From positions 62,001 through 126,000 of the forward strand of contig JAEOAD010001848.1 of the NCBI GenBank assembly GCA_036365145.1: a DNA stretch of 64,000 bases, in the 5' to 3' direction. A program made the translations under genes and the position numbers. Source of the DNA: Orientallactaga sibirica. Lineage: Eukaryota > Chordata > Mammalia > Rodentia > Dipodidae. Of this stretch, positions 49,105 to 60,825 are shown piece after piece. The notes beneath the pieces were generated by a model. That model had not been told where the DNA came from. It worked only from the letters and a program-made list of their open reading frames with translations, and made no database searches. How positions within the stretch are numbered: position 1 is the stretch's first letter; each line of letters starts with the position of its first letter.

Positions 49105-52100
49105 GTTTAGACAACAAACATCTTCATTGCCAAAAACTATACTGTATGAAATAAGCATGTTCTGCTCTCTGAATGAGTTGCTCTCCTAGGAAAATGGTTG
49201 AGTGCAGCAAGTTGAAACTATCCTGGTCTGTGTAATCTAAAAAGTTGTACAACTTAGTAGATACATTTCATTTCTAAAGTAGTTTGTTTAGAAAACAAAC
49301 ATCTTCTTGCCAAACACTGTACTGGGTGAAATAAGGTAGTTCTGTTCTTGGAATGAGTTGCTTTCCTACAAAGACGGTTTAGTGCAGCAAATTGAAACTT
49401 TCCTGGTTTGTGTAATCTGACAAGATGAACCACTTAGTAGATTCTTTTCATTTCTGAAGTAGTTTGTTCAGAAAACAAACATCTTCATTGTGGAACACTG
49501 TACTGTGTGAAATAAGCTTGTTCTGCTCTCTGAATGAGTTGCTTTCCTAGGAATACGGTTGAGTGCAGCAAGTTGAAACTTTCTTGGTTTGTGTAATCTA
49601 ACAAGATGTACAACTTAGTAGATTCGCTTCATTTCTAAACTAGTTTGTTCAGAAAACAAACATCTTCATTGCTGAACACTGTACTGTGTGAAATAAGCCA
49701 GATCTCGAAATGAGTTCCTTTCCTATGAAAAGGATAAGTGCAGCAATTGAAACTTTCCTAGTCTGTGTAATTTAACAAGATGTACAACTTAGCAGATTCA
49801 CCTCACTTCTAAAGTAGTTTTTTTTAGAAAACGAATATCTTCATTGCCTAAAGCTACTGTGTGAAGTAAGCTAGTTCTCTTGTAGGAATGAGGTGCATTC
49901 CTACGAAGAAGGTAGAATGAACTAGGTTCAAACTTTCGTAGTTTGTGCCATCTAACAAGAAGTACAACTTAGTAGATTCCTCCCATTTCTAAAGTAGTTT
50001 CTTTAGAAAACAAACATCTTCACTGCCGAAAACTGAACTGTGTGAAATAAGCTAGTTCTGTTCTCAGAATGAGTTGCTTTCCTACGAACAAGATTGAGTG
50101 CAGCAAGTTCAAACTTTCCTGGTTTGTGTAACCTAAAAAGATGTACAACTTAGCGGATTCGTTTCATTTCTAAGGTAGTTTGTTTAGAAAACAAACATCT
50201 TCATTGCCGAATGCAGTATTGTGTGAAATAGGCTAGTTCTGCTCTTTGAATGAGTGGGTTTCCTATGAAAACGGTTTAGTACAGCAAGTTCAAACTTTCC
50301 TGATTTGTGTAACCTGAAAAGATGTACAACTTAGTAGATTAGCTTCATTTCTAAAGTAGTTTGTTTAGAAAACAAACATCTTCATTGCCGAACACTGTAC
50401 AGTGTGAAATAAGCTAAATCTGTTCTCGGAATGAGTTGCTTTCCCACCAAGACGGTTGAGTGCAGCAAGTTCAAACTTTCCTTGTTTGTGTAATCTAACA
50501 AAAGGTACAACTTAGTAGATTCATCTCATTTCTAAAGTAGTTTTTTTAGAAAACAAAACATCTTCATTGCCGAACACTGTCCTGTGTGAGATAAGCTAGT
50601 TCTGTTCTCTGAATGAGTTGCTTTCCTACGATCAAGGTTAAGTGCAGCAAGTTCAAACTTTCCTTGTTTGTGTAATCTATCAAGATGCACAACTTAGTAG
50701 ATTCGCTTCATTTCTAAAGTAGTTTGTTTAGAAAACAAACATCTTCATTGCCGAATACTTTACTGTGTGAAATAAGCTAGTTCTGTTCTCAGAATTAGTT
50801 GCTTTCCCATGACGAAGTTTGAGTGCAGCAAGTTCAAACTTTTCTAGTTTGTGTAATCTAACAAGATGTACAACTTTGCAGATTCACTTCATTTCTAAAA
50901 TAGTTTGTTTAGAAAACAAACATCTTCATTGCCGAACACTATATTTTCGGAAACAAGGGATATCTGTTCTCATAATGAGTTGCTCTCCTACGAAGAAGGT
51001 TGAGTGCAGCAAGTTCAAACTTTGCTCGTTTGTGTAATCTAACAAGATTTACAACTTAGCTGATTCTCCTCATTTCTAAAGTAGTTTGTATAAAAAATAC
51101 ATCTTCATTGCCGAAAACTGTATTGTGTGAAAGAAGCTAGAAGTGTTCTCAGAATGAGTTGCTTTCCTACCAACAAGGTTGAGCGCAGCAAGTTCAGACT
51201 TTCATTTTTTTTTGTAATCTCAAAAGGTATACAACTTAGTAGATTAGCCTCATTTCTAAAGTAGTTTGTTTACAAAACAAACATCTTCATTGCTGAACAC
51301 TGTACTGTGTGAAATAAGGTAGACATGTTCTCAGAATGAGTTGCTTTCCAACGACAAGGTTGAGCGCAGCCAGTTCAAACTTTTCTTGTCTGTGTAATCT
51401 AACAAGTTGTACAACTTATTATATTCGCTTCATTTCTAAAGTAGTTTGTTTACAAAACAAACATCTTCATTGCTTAACACTGTACTGTGTGAAAGGAGCT
51501 AGTTCCATTCTTGGAATGATTTTTTTCCTACGAACAAGGTTGAATGCAGCAAGTTCAAGCTTTCCGAGTTTATGTAATCTAACAGGTTGTACAACTTAGT
51601 AGATTTACCTCATTTCTAGAGTAGTTTTTTTTAGAAAACAAACATCTTCATTGCCAAACACTGTACTGTGTGAAATAAGGTAGATCTGTTCTCAGAATGA
51701 GTTGCTTACCTATGAACAAGGTTGAGTGGAGCAAGTTCAAACTTTTCTTGTCTGTGTAATCTAACAAGATGTACAACTTAGTAGTTCCCCTCATTTCTAA
51801 AGTAGTTTGTTTAGAAAACAAACATCTTCATTGCCCAACACTGTACTGTGTGAAAGGAGCTAGTTCCATTACCGGAATGATTTATTTCATATGAACATTG
51901 TTGAGTGCAGCAAGTTCAAAGTTTCCTAGTTTGTGTAATCTAACAAGTTGTACAACTTAGTAGATTCGCTTCATTTCTAAAGTAGTTTGTTTAGAAAAGA
52001 AACATCTTTATTGCCCAACACTGTACTGTATGAAATAAGCTAGTTGTGTTCTCTGAATGAGTTGCTTTCTTACGAACAAGGTTGGGTGCAGCAAGGTCAA

Positions 52101-53970
52101 ACTTTCCTACTTTATGTAATCTAACAAGATGTACAACTTAGTAGATTAGCCTCATTTCTAAAGTAGTTTGTATAGAAAACAAACATCTTCATTGCCGAAC
52201 ACTGTACTGTGTGAAATAAGCTAGGTGTGTTTTGGAATGAGTTGCTTTCCTACGAGCATGGTTGAGTGCAGCATGTTCAAACTTTCTTGGTTTGTGTAAT
52301 CTAAGAAGATGTACAATTTAGTAGATTCAACTCATTTCTAAAGTAGTGTGTTTAGAAAACAAACATCTTCATTGCTGAACACTGTATTGTTTGAAATAAG
52401 CTAGATCTGTTCTCGGAATGAATTGCTCTCTGACGAAGAAGGTTGAGTGCAGCAAGTTCAAACTTTCCTAGATTGTGTGATCTAACAAGATGTACAACTT
52501 AGTACATTCAACTCATTTCTAAAGTAGTTTGTTTAGAAAACAAACATCTTCATTGTCAGCCTCTGTACTGTGTGAAATAAGGTAGAGCTGTTCTCAGAAT
52601 GAGTTGCTTTCCTACGAACAAGGTTGAGTAAAGCAAGTTCAAGCTTATCTTGTCTGTGTAATCTAAGAAGATGTACAACTTAGTAGATTCGCTTCATTTC
52701 TAAACTAGTTTGTTTAGAAAACAAACATCTTCATTGCCTAACACTATATTGTGTGAAATAAGCTAGATCTCTTCTCGGAATGAGTTGCTTTCCTACGAAA
52801 AAGTTGAGTGCAGCAAGTTCAAACTTTCCTCGTTTGTGTAATCTAACAAGATGTACAACTTAGTACATTCACTTCATTTCTAAAGTCCTTTGTTTCGAAA
52901 ACAAACATCTTCATTGCCGAACACTGTACTGTGTGAAATAAGCTAGTCCTGTTCTCGGAATGAGTTGGTTATTACAAAGACGGTTGATTGCAGCAAGTTC
53001 AAATTCTCCTGGGTTGTGCATATTGACAATATATACAACTAAGTAGATTCTTTCCATCCCTGAAGTATGTCGTTTAGAAAATAAGCATCTTCATTGCCAA
53101 ACACTGTACTGTGTGAAATAAGCTAGTTCTGTTTTCAGAATGAGTTGCTATCCTATGACCAAGGTTGAGTGAAGCAAGTTCAACCTTTCCTAATTTGTGG
53201 AATCTAACAAGATGTACAACTTAGTAGATTTGCCTCATTTCTAAAGTAGTTAGTTTAGAAAACAAACATTTTCATTGATTAACACTGTACTGTGTGAAAT
53301 AAGGTAGACCTGTTCTCGGAATGAGTTGCTTTCCTAGTAATAAGGTTGACTGCAGCAAGTTCCAACTTTTCTTGTCTGTGTAATGTAACAAGATGTAAAA
53401 CTTAGTAGATTCCCCTCATTTCTAAAGTAGTTTTTTACAAAACAAACATCTTCATTGCCGAACACAGTACTGTGTGAAATAAGCTAGTTCTGTTCTCGGA
53501 ATCAGTTGCTTTCTTAAGAACAAGGTTGAGTGCAGAAAGTTCAAACTTTCCTTGTTTCTGTAATCTTAAAAGATGTACAACTTAGTAGATTCACCTCATT
53601 TCTAAAGTAGTTTGTTTAGAAAATAAACATCTTCATTGCCGTGCACTGTACTGTGTGAAATAAGCTAGATCTCGAAATGAGTTGCTTTCCTATGAAGAAG
53701 GATGAGTGCAACAAGTTCAAACTTTCCTAATTTGTGTACTTTAACAAGATGTACAACTTAGTAGATTCGCCTCATTTCTAAAGTAGTTTGTTTAGAAAAC
53801 AAACATCTTCATTGCAGAAAACTGTACTGTGTGAAATAAGCTAGTTCTCTTCTGGGAATGAGTTGCTTTCCTACAAAGAAGGTTGAATGCACCAAGTTGA
53901 AACTTTCCTAGTTTGTGTAATCTAACAAGGTGTACAACTTAGTAGATTCCCTTCACTTCTACAGTAGTTT

Positions 53971-54125
53971 GTTCAGAAAACTTTACTGTGTGAACTAAGC
54001 TAGTTGTCTTCTCCGAATGAGAAGCTTTTCTACGAAGAAGATTAAGTTCAGCAAGTTCAAACTTTCCTTCTTTGTGCAATCTAACAAGATGTACAACTTA
54101 GTAGATTCTTTTCCTTTCTAAACTA
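53971..54125. repeat. Shortened family B monomer (internal deletion)
   Basis: GTTCAGAAAAC runs straight into TTTACTGTGTGAAC, so about 25 bp covering the usual AAACATCTTCATTGCCGAAC word is missing. The remainder of the unit is normal. Confidence 0.75.
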
Positions 54126-55395
54126 GTTTGTTTAGAAAACAAATATCTTCATTGCCGAACACTGTACTGGGTGAAATAAACTAATTCTGTTCTCGGAATC
54201 AGTTGCTTTCCTCCTAAGAAGGTTGAGTGCAGCAAGTTCAAACTTTCCTTGTTTTTGTAATCTGACAAGATGTACAACTTAGTAAATTCACCTCATTTCT
54301 AAAGTAGTTTGTTTAGAAAACAAACATCTTCATTGCCGAACACTGTATTGTGTGAAATAAGCTAGATGTGTTCTCAGAATGAGTTGCTTTCCTACGATGA
54401 AGGTTCAGTGTAGCAAGTTCAAACTTTCCTAGTTTGGGTAATGTAACAATATGTACAACTTAGTAGATTCGCCTCATTTCTAAAGTAGTTTGTTTAGAAA
54501 ACAAACATCTTCATTGCTGATCATTGTACTGTGTGAAATAAGCTAGTTCTCTTCTCAGAATGAGTTCATTTCCTACGAAGACGGTTGAGTGCAGCAAGTT
54601 GAAACTTTATTGGATTGTGTAATCTGACAAGATATACAACTTAGTAGATTCTTTTCATTCAGAAAGTAGTTTGTTTATAAAATAAACATCTTCATTGCCG
54701 AACACTGTACTGCATGAAATAAGCTTGTTCTGCTCTCCGAATGAGTTGCTTTCCTAGAATGACGGTTGAGTGCAGCAAGTTGAAACTTTCCTGGTTTGTG
54801 TAACCTAACAAGATGGACAACTTAGTATATTCGTTTCATTTCTAAAGTAGTTTTTTTAGAAAATAAACATCTTCAATGCCCAACAAAGTTTTGTGTGAAA
54901 TACGCAAGTTCTGCTTTTCCAATGAGTTCCTTTCCTATGAAGACGCTTGAGTGCAGCAAGGTGAAACTTTCTTGGTTTGTGAAATCTAACAAGATGTACA
55001 ACTTAGTAGATTCTTTTCATTTTTAAAGTAGTTTGTTTAGAAAACAAACATCTTCATTGCCAAACACTGTAGTGTGTGAAAAAAGCTATTTCTGTTCTCA
55101 GAATGAATTGCTTTCCTACGAAGATGGTTTAGTGCAGTAAGTTGAAGCTTTCCTGGTTTCTGGAATCTGACAAAATGTACAACTTAGTAGATTCTTTTTA
55201 TTTCTAAAGTAGTTTGTTTAGAAAACAAACATCTTCATTGCTGAACACTGTACTGTGTGAAATAAGCTAGTTCTGTTCTCGGAATGAGTTGCTTTCCAAG
55301 CAGACGGTTGAGTGCAGCAAGTTGAAACTTACCTGGGTTGTGTACTCTAACAAGATGTACAGTTTAGTAGATTTGTTTCATTTCTAAAGTAGTTT

Positions 55396-55458
55396 CTTTA
55401 GAAAACAAACATCTTCATTGCCGAACACTGTAGATTCTTTTCATTTCTGAAGTAGTTT
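55396..55458. repeat. 63-bp truncated monomer, microhomology deletion
   Basis: The unit begins normally and reaches AACACTGTA, then jumps to GATTCTTTTC, the last part of the monomer. About 118 bp are missing. The trinucleotide GTA is present at both ends of the missing piece in an intact monomer (CTGTACTG and TTAGTAGATT), so the join uses at least 3 bp of microhomology. Confidence 0.85.
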
Positions 55459-58400
55459 GGTTAGAAAAACAAACATATTCAATGCCAAACACTGTACTGT
55501 GTGAAATAAGCTAGATCTGTTCTCGGAATGAGTTCCTTTCCTACGAACAAGGTTGATTGCACCAAGTTCAAACTTTTCTTGTCTGTGTAATCTAACAAAA
55601 TGTACAATTTAGTAAATTCCCCTCATTTCTAAAGTAGTTTGTTTAGAAAACAAACATCTTCATTGCCAAACACTGTATTGTGTGAAATAAGCTACATCTG
55701 TTCTCGGATTCAGTTGCTTTCCTACGAACAAGGTTGAGTGCAGCAAGTTCAAACTTTCCTTGTCTGTGTAATCTAACAAGATATACAACTTAGTAGATTT
55801 GCCTCATTTCTAAAGTAGTTTGTTTAGAAAAAAAAAATTTAATGCCAATCACTATACTGTGTGAAATAAGCTAGTTGTGTTATTGGAATGAGTTGCTTTC
55901 CTACAAAGACCGTTGAGTGCAACAAGGTGAAACTTCCTGGGTTGTGTAATCTGACAAGATGTACAACTTAGTAGATTCTTTTCATTTCTAAAGTGGTTTG
56001 TTTAGAAAACAATCATCTTCATTGATGAACGCTATACTGTGTCAAATAAGCATGTTCTGCTCTCCGAATGAGTTGCTTCCCTAGGAAGACGGTTGAGTGC
56101 ATCAAGTAGAAACTACCCTGGTTTGTGTAACCTAACAAGATATACAATTTAGTACATTCGTTTCATTTGTAAAGTACTTTGTTTAGAAAACAAACATCTT
56201 CATTGCCGAACACTGTACTGTGTGAAAAAAGTTAGTTCTGTTCTCACAATGAGTTGCTTTCCTAAGAAGAAGGTGAGTGCACCAAGTTCAAACTTTCCTA
56301 GTTTGCGTAATCTAACAAGACGTACAACTTAGTAGATTCGTGTCATTACTAAAGTAGTTTTTTTAAAAACCCAACATCTTCATTGCTGAAAACTGTACTG
56401 TGTGAAATAAGCTAGTCCTGTTCTCAGAATGAGTTGCTTTCCCCTGAAGAAGGTTGAGTGCATGAAGTTCAAACTTTCCTAGTTTGTGTAATCTAACAAG
56501 ATGTACAACTTAGTAGATTCACTTCATTTCTAAAGTAGTTTGTTTAGAAAACAAACATCTTCATTGCTGAACACTGTGTTGTGTTAAATAAGCTAGATCT
56601 CTTCAGAATGAGTTGCTTTCCTACTAAGAATGTTGAGTGCAGCAAGTTCAAACTTTCCTAGTTTGTGTAATCTGTCAAGATATATAACTTAGTAGATTTG
56701 CCTCATTTCTGAAGTAGTTTGTTTAGAAAACAAATATCTTCATTGCAGAACACTCTACTGTGTGAAATAACCTAGGTCTGTTTTGGAATGAGTTGCTTTC
56801 CTACGATCAAGGTTGAGTGCAGCAAGTTCAAACTTTTCTTGGTTTGTGTAATCTAACAAGATGTACAACCTAGTAGATTCCCTTCATTTCTAAAATAGTT
56901 TGTTTAGAAAACCAACATCTTCATTGCTGAACACTGTACTGTGTGAAATAAGCTAGTTCTGTTCTCTGAATGAGTTGCTTTCTTATGAACAAGGTTGAGT
57001 GCAGCAAGTTCAAACTTTCCTAGTTTTTGTAATCTAACAAGATGTACAACTGAGTAGATTCATTTAATTTCTAAAGTAGTTTGTTTAGAAAACAAACATC
57101 TTCATTTGCTGAACACTGTACTGTGTGAAATAAGCTAGTTCTGTTCTTTTGAATGAGTTGCTTTCCTATGAAGACTGTTGAGTGCAGCAAGTTCAAACTT
57201 TCCTGGTTTGTGAATTCTAACAAGATGTACAACTTAGTAGATTCGCTTCATTTCTAAAGTAGTTTGTTTAGAAAACAAACATCTTCATTGCCCAACACTG
57301 TACTTTGTGAAATAAGCTAGTTCTGTTTTCTGAATGACTTGCTTTCTTACGAAAAAGTTGAGTGGAGAAAGTTCAAAGCTTTCCTACTTTGTGTAATCTA
57401 ACAAGATGTACAACTTAGTAGATTAGCCTCATTTCTAAAGTAGTTTTTTTAGAAAACAAACATCTTCATTGCCCTGCACTGTACTGTGTGAAATAAGCTA
57501 GTTCTCGGAATGAGTTGCTTTCCTACGAAGAAGGTTGAGTGCAGCAAGTTCAAACTTTCCTAGTTTGTGTAATTTAACAAGATGTACAACTTAGTAGATT
57601 TGCCTCATTTCTAAAGTAGTTTGTTCAGAAAACAAACATCTTCATTGCAGAAAACTGTACTGTGTGAAATAAGCTAGTTCTCTTCTTGAATGAGTTGCTT
57701 TCCTACAAAGAAGGTTGAATGCACCAAGTTCAAACTTTCCTAGTTTGTGTAATCTAACAAGATGTACAACTTAGTAGATTCCCCTCATTTCTAAAGTAGT
57801 TTGTTTAGAAAACAAACATCTTCATTTCCGAACACTGTACTGTGTGAAATAAGGTAGATCTGATCTCGGAATGAGTTGCTTTCCTGAAAAAGGTTGAGTG
57901 CAGCAAGTTCAAACTTTTCTTGTCTGTGTAATCTAACAAAATGTACAATTTAGTAGATTCCTCATTTCTAAAGTAGTTTGTTGAGAAAACAAACATCTTC
58001 ATTGCTGAACACTGTATTGTGTGAAATAAGCTAGATCTGTTCTCGGAATGAGTTGCTTTCCTATGAACAAGGTTGAGTGCAGCAAGTTCAAACTTTCCTG
58101 GTTTGTGTAATGTAACAAGATGTACAACTTAGTAGATTCCCTGATTTCTAAAGTAGTTTGTTTAGAAAACAAACATCTTCATTGCTGAACACTGTATTGT
58201 GTGAAATAAGCTAGATCTGTTCTCTGAATGAGTTGCCTTCTAACAAAAAGGCAGAGTGCAGCAAGGTCAAAGTTTCCTCGTTTTGTGTAGTGTAACAAGA
58301 TGTACAAATTAGTCAATTCTTCATTTTATAAAGTAGTTTGTTTAGAAAACAAACTTCTTCATTGCCGACCACTGTACTGTGTGAAATAAGCTAGTTTGGT

Positions 58401-60695
58401 TCTAGAAATTAGTTGCTTTCCTACGAAAAAGGTTAAGTGCAGCAAGTTCAAAGTTTCCTTTTTTTTTTTGTAATCTAACAAGATGTACAACTTAGCAGAT
58501 TCTTTTCATTTCTAAAGTAGTTTGTTTAGAAAACAAACATCTTCATTGCCAAACACTGTACTGTGTGAAATAAGCTAATTCTGTTCTCGAAATGAGTTGC
58601 TTTCCCTACAAAGAAGGTTGAGTGCAACAAGTTCAAACTTTCCTGGGTTGTGTAATATAACAAGATTTACAACTTAGTAGATTCTCTTCATTTCTAAAGT
58701 AGTTTGTTTACAAAACAAACATCTTCATTGCTGAAAACTGTGCTGTGTGAAATAAAGTAGATCTGTTGTCGGAATGAGTTGCTTTCCTACTAACAAGGTT
58801 GAGTGCAGCAAAGTTCAAACTTTTCTTCTCTGTGTAATCTAACAAGATATACAATTCACTAGATTCGCATCATTTCTAAAGTAGTTTGTTTAGAAAACAA
58901 ACATCTTCATTGCACACATTGTACTGTGTGAAATAAGATAGTTCTGTACTCAGAATGACCTGCTTTCCTATGAAGGCGGTTTAGTGCAGCAAGTTGAAAC
59001 TTTCCTGGTTTGTGTAATGTGACAAGATGTACAACTTAGTAGATTGTTTTCATTTCTAAAGTACTTTGTTTAGAAAACAAACATCTTCATTGCTGACCAC
59101 TGTACTGGGTGAAATAAGCTAGCTCTGTTCTCGGAATGAGTTGCTTTCCTCTGAAGAAGAAGGTTGAATTCAGAAAATTCAAACTTTCCTAGTTTTTGAA
59201 ATGTAACAAGATATACAACTTAGTAGAGTCACCTCAATTCTAAAGTAATTTGTTTAGAAAAGAAACATCTTCATTGCTGAACACTGTATTTTGTGAAATA
59301 AGCTAGATCTGTTCTCGGAATGAGTTGCTCTCCTATGAAGAAGGTTGAGTGCAGCAAGTTCAAACTTTCCTAGTTTGTGTAATCTAACAAGATGTACAAC
59401 TTAGCTGATTTCACTTCATTTCTAAAGTAGTTTGTTTAGAAAAGAAACATCTTCATTACTTAACACTGTATTTTGTGAAATTACCTAGATGTGTTCTCGG
59501 AATGAGTTGCTTTTCATAAGAAGAAGGTTGAGTGCAACAAGTTCAAACTTTCCTTGTTTGTGTAATCTAACAAGATGTACAACTTAGTAGATTCGCCTCA
59601 TTTCTAAAGTAGTTTGTTTAGAAAACAAACATCTTCATTGCCAAACACTGTATTGTGTGAAATAAGCTACATCTGTTCTCGGAATGAGTTGCTTTCCTAC
59701 GAATAAAGGTTGAGTCCAGCAAGTTCAAACTTTCCTAGTTTGTGTAATGTAACAAGATGTACAACTTAGTAGATTCGCCTCATTTCTAAAGTAGTTTGTT
59801 TAGAAAACAAACATCTTCATTGTCAGACACTGTACTGTGTGTGAGATAAGCTAGTTCTGTTCTCAGAATGAGTTGCTTTCCCTGAACAAGGTTGAGTGCA
59901 GCAAGTTCAAGCTTATCTTGTCTGTGTATTCTAAGAAGATGTACAACTTAGTAGATTTGCTTCATTTCTAAACTAGTTTGTTTAGAAAACAAACATCTTC
60001 ATTGCCTAACACTGTATTGTGTGAAATAAGCTAGATCTCTTCTCGGAATGAGTTGCTTTCCTCTGAAAAAGGTTGAGTGCAGCAAGTTCAAACTTTCCTT
60101 GTTTGTGTAATAACAAGATGTACAACTTAGTAGATTAGCTTCATTTCTAAAGTAGTTTGTTTAGAAAACAAACATCTTCATTGCTGAACACTGTACTGTG
60201 TGAAATAAGCTAGTTCTTTCTCAGAATGAGTTGCTTTCTTAAGAACAAGGTTCAGTGCAGCAAGTTCAAACTTTCCTAGTTTGTGTAATCTAACAAGATG
60301 TACAATTTAGTAGATTAGCTTCATTTCTAAAGTAGTTTGTTTTGAAAACAAACATCTTCATTGCCAAACACTGTACTGTGTGAAATAAGCTAGTTCTGTT
60401 TCTGGAATGAGTTGCTTCCTATGAAGAAGGTTGAGTGCAGCAAGTTCAAACTTTCCTAGTTTGTGTCATCTAAAAAGATGTAAAACTTAGGAGATTCACC
60501 TCATTTCTAAAGTAGTTTGTTTAGAAAACAAACATCTTCATTGCTGAACACTGTACTGTGTCAAATAAGCTAGTTCTGTTCTTGAAATGACTTGCTTTCC
60601 TATGAAAAAGGTTGAGTGCAGCAAGTTCAAACTTTCCTAGTTTGTGTAATCTAACAAGATGTACAACTTAGTAGATTCATTTCATTTCTAAAGTA

Positions 60696-60714
60696 GTTTG
60701 TTTAGAAAACAAAC
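60696..60714. repeat. Perfect dyad present in most monomers (example)
   Basis: GTTTGTTTAGAAAACAAAC is a perfect 8-bp inverted repeat with a 3-base centre (AGA). It spans the monomer junction and is present in both families. A frequent variant reads GTTTGTTTTGAAAACAAAC, which lengthens the stem to 9 bp with a 1-base centre. It could form a cruciform or hairpin, or be a protein recognition dyad; neither is shown by sequence alone. Confidence 0.85.
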
Positions 60715-60771
60715 ATCTTCATTGCTGAACACTGTACTGTGTGAAATAAGCTAGTTCTGTTCTTGGAATGA

Positions 60772-60788
60772 GTTGCTTTCCTACGAAG
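60772..60788 (-). other. CENP-B-box-like half site (example, probably non-functional)
   Basis: The minus strand reads CTTCGTAGGAAAGCAAC. Against the known core pattern NTTCGNNNNANNCGGGN it keeps TTCG and the A, but has GCAA where CGGG is required. It recurs in family B monomers that retain the CpG. In family A the same place reads CTTCGTAAGAAAGC, and in most of block 1 the CpG is lost. The half-match may be chance; full box activity is not expected. Confidence 0.35.
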
Positions 60789-60808
60789 AAGGTTGAGTGC
60801 AGCAAGTT

Positions 60809-60825
60809 CAAACTTTCCTAGTTTG
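60809..60825. repeat. Second inverted repeat per monomer (example)
   Basis: CAAACT-TTCCT-AGTTTG: 6-bp arms with a 5-base spacer, at monomer bases 110-126. Family A has the same arms with spacer TTGCT or TTCCT, so arms are kept while the spacer varies. Confidence 0.75.

Larger units (their letters stand above)
49680..57830. repeat. Recurring marker monomers about 3.9 kb apart in family B
   Basis: A pair of variant monomers occurs three times: a short one in which the usual GTTCTGTTCTCGG is collapsed (CTAGATCTCGAAATG or CTAGTTCTCGGAATG), followed by one with GTTCTCTTCT and, further on, GAATGMACYA-like words. Locations are about 49,680-50,030, 53,640-53,990 and 57,470-57,830, spacings of about 3.96 and 3.83 kb (22 and 21 monomers). 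The last two copies also share GTGCACTGTA or CTGCACTGTA, GCAGAAAACTGTACTG and GAATGCACCAAGTT, so the match extends over at least two monomers. Confidence 0.65.
45676..60150. repeat. Satellite array block 3: family B, divergent
   Basis: About 80 monomers of the second family, also 181 bp and clearly related to A. Diagnostic words are ACATCTTCATTGC, TTTCCTACGAAGAAGGTTGAGTG, AAGTTCAAAC or AAGTTGAAAC, ATTCGCCTC, ATTCTTTTC and TAAAGTAG. Two sub-flavours mix: GTTGAAACTTTCCTGG with ACGGTTGAG, common at 46-50 kb, and GTTCAAACTTTCCTAG with AAGGTTGAG, common later. Higher-order patterns are annotated separately. Short or damaged units occur at about 53,971-54,125 and 55,396-55,458. No gene or transposon is seen. 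Confidence 0.93.

Noticed and set aside
50819..51599. Two plus-strand open frames of 72 and 87 codons in family B
   Set aside because: These too are satellite read through by chance and are not shared by neighbouring monomers.
345..58002. Many minus-strand open frames of about 63 codons starting MFSKQT and ending KVFVF, plus fused versions up to 112 codons
   Set aside because: They are the same frame in each satellite monomer read antisense. The monomer is 181 bp (1 modulo 3), so the frame shifts in each next unit and stops. Longer versions occur only where indels happen to keep it open. Changes ignore codon position and there are no start or regulatory signals.
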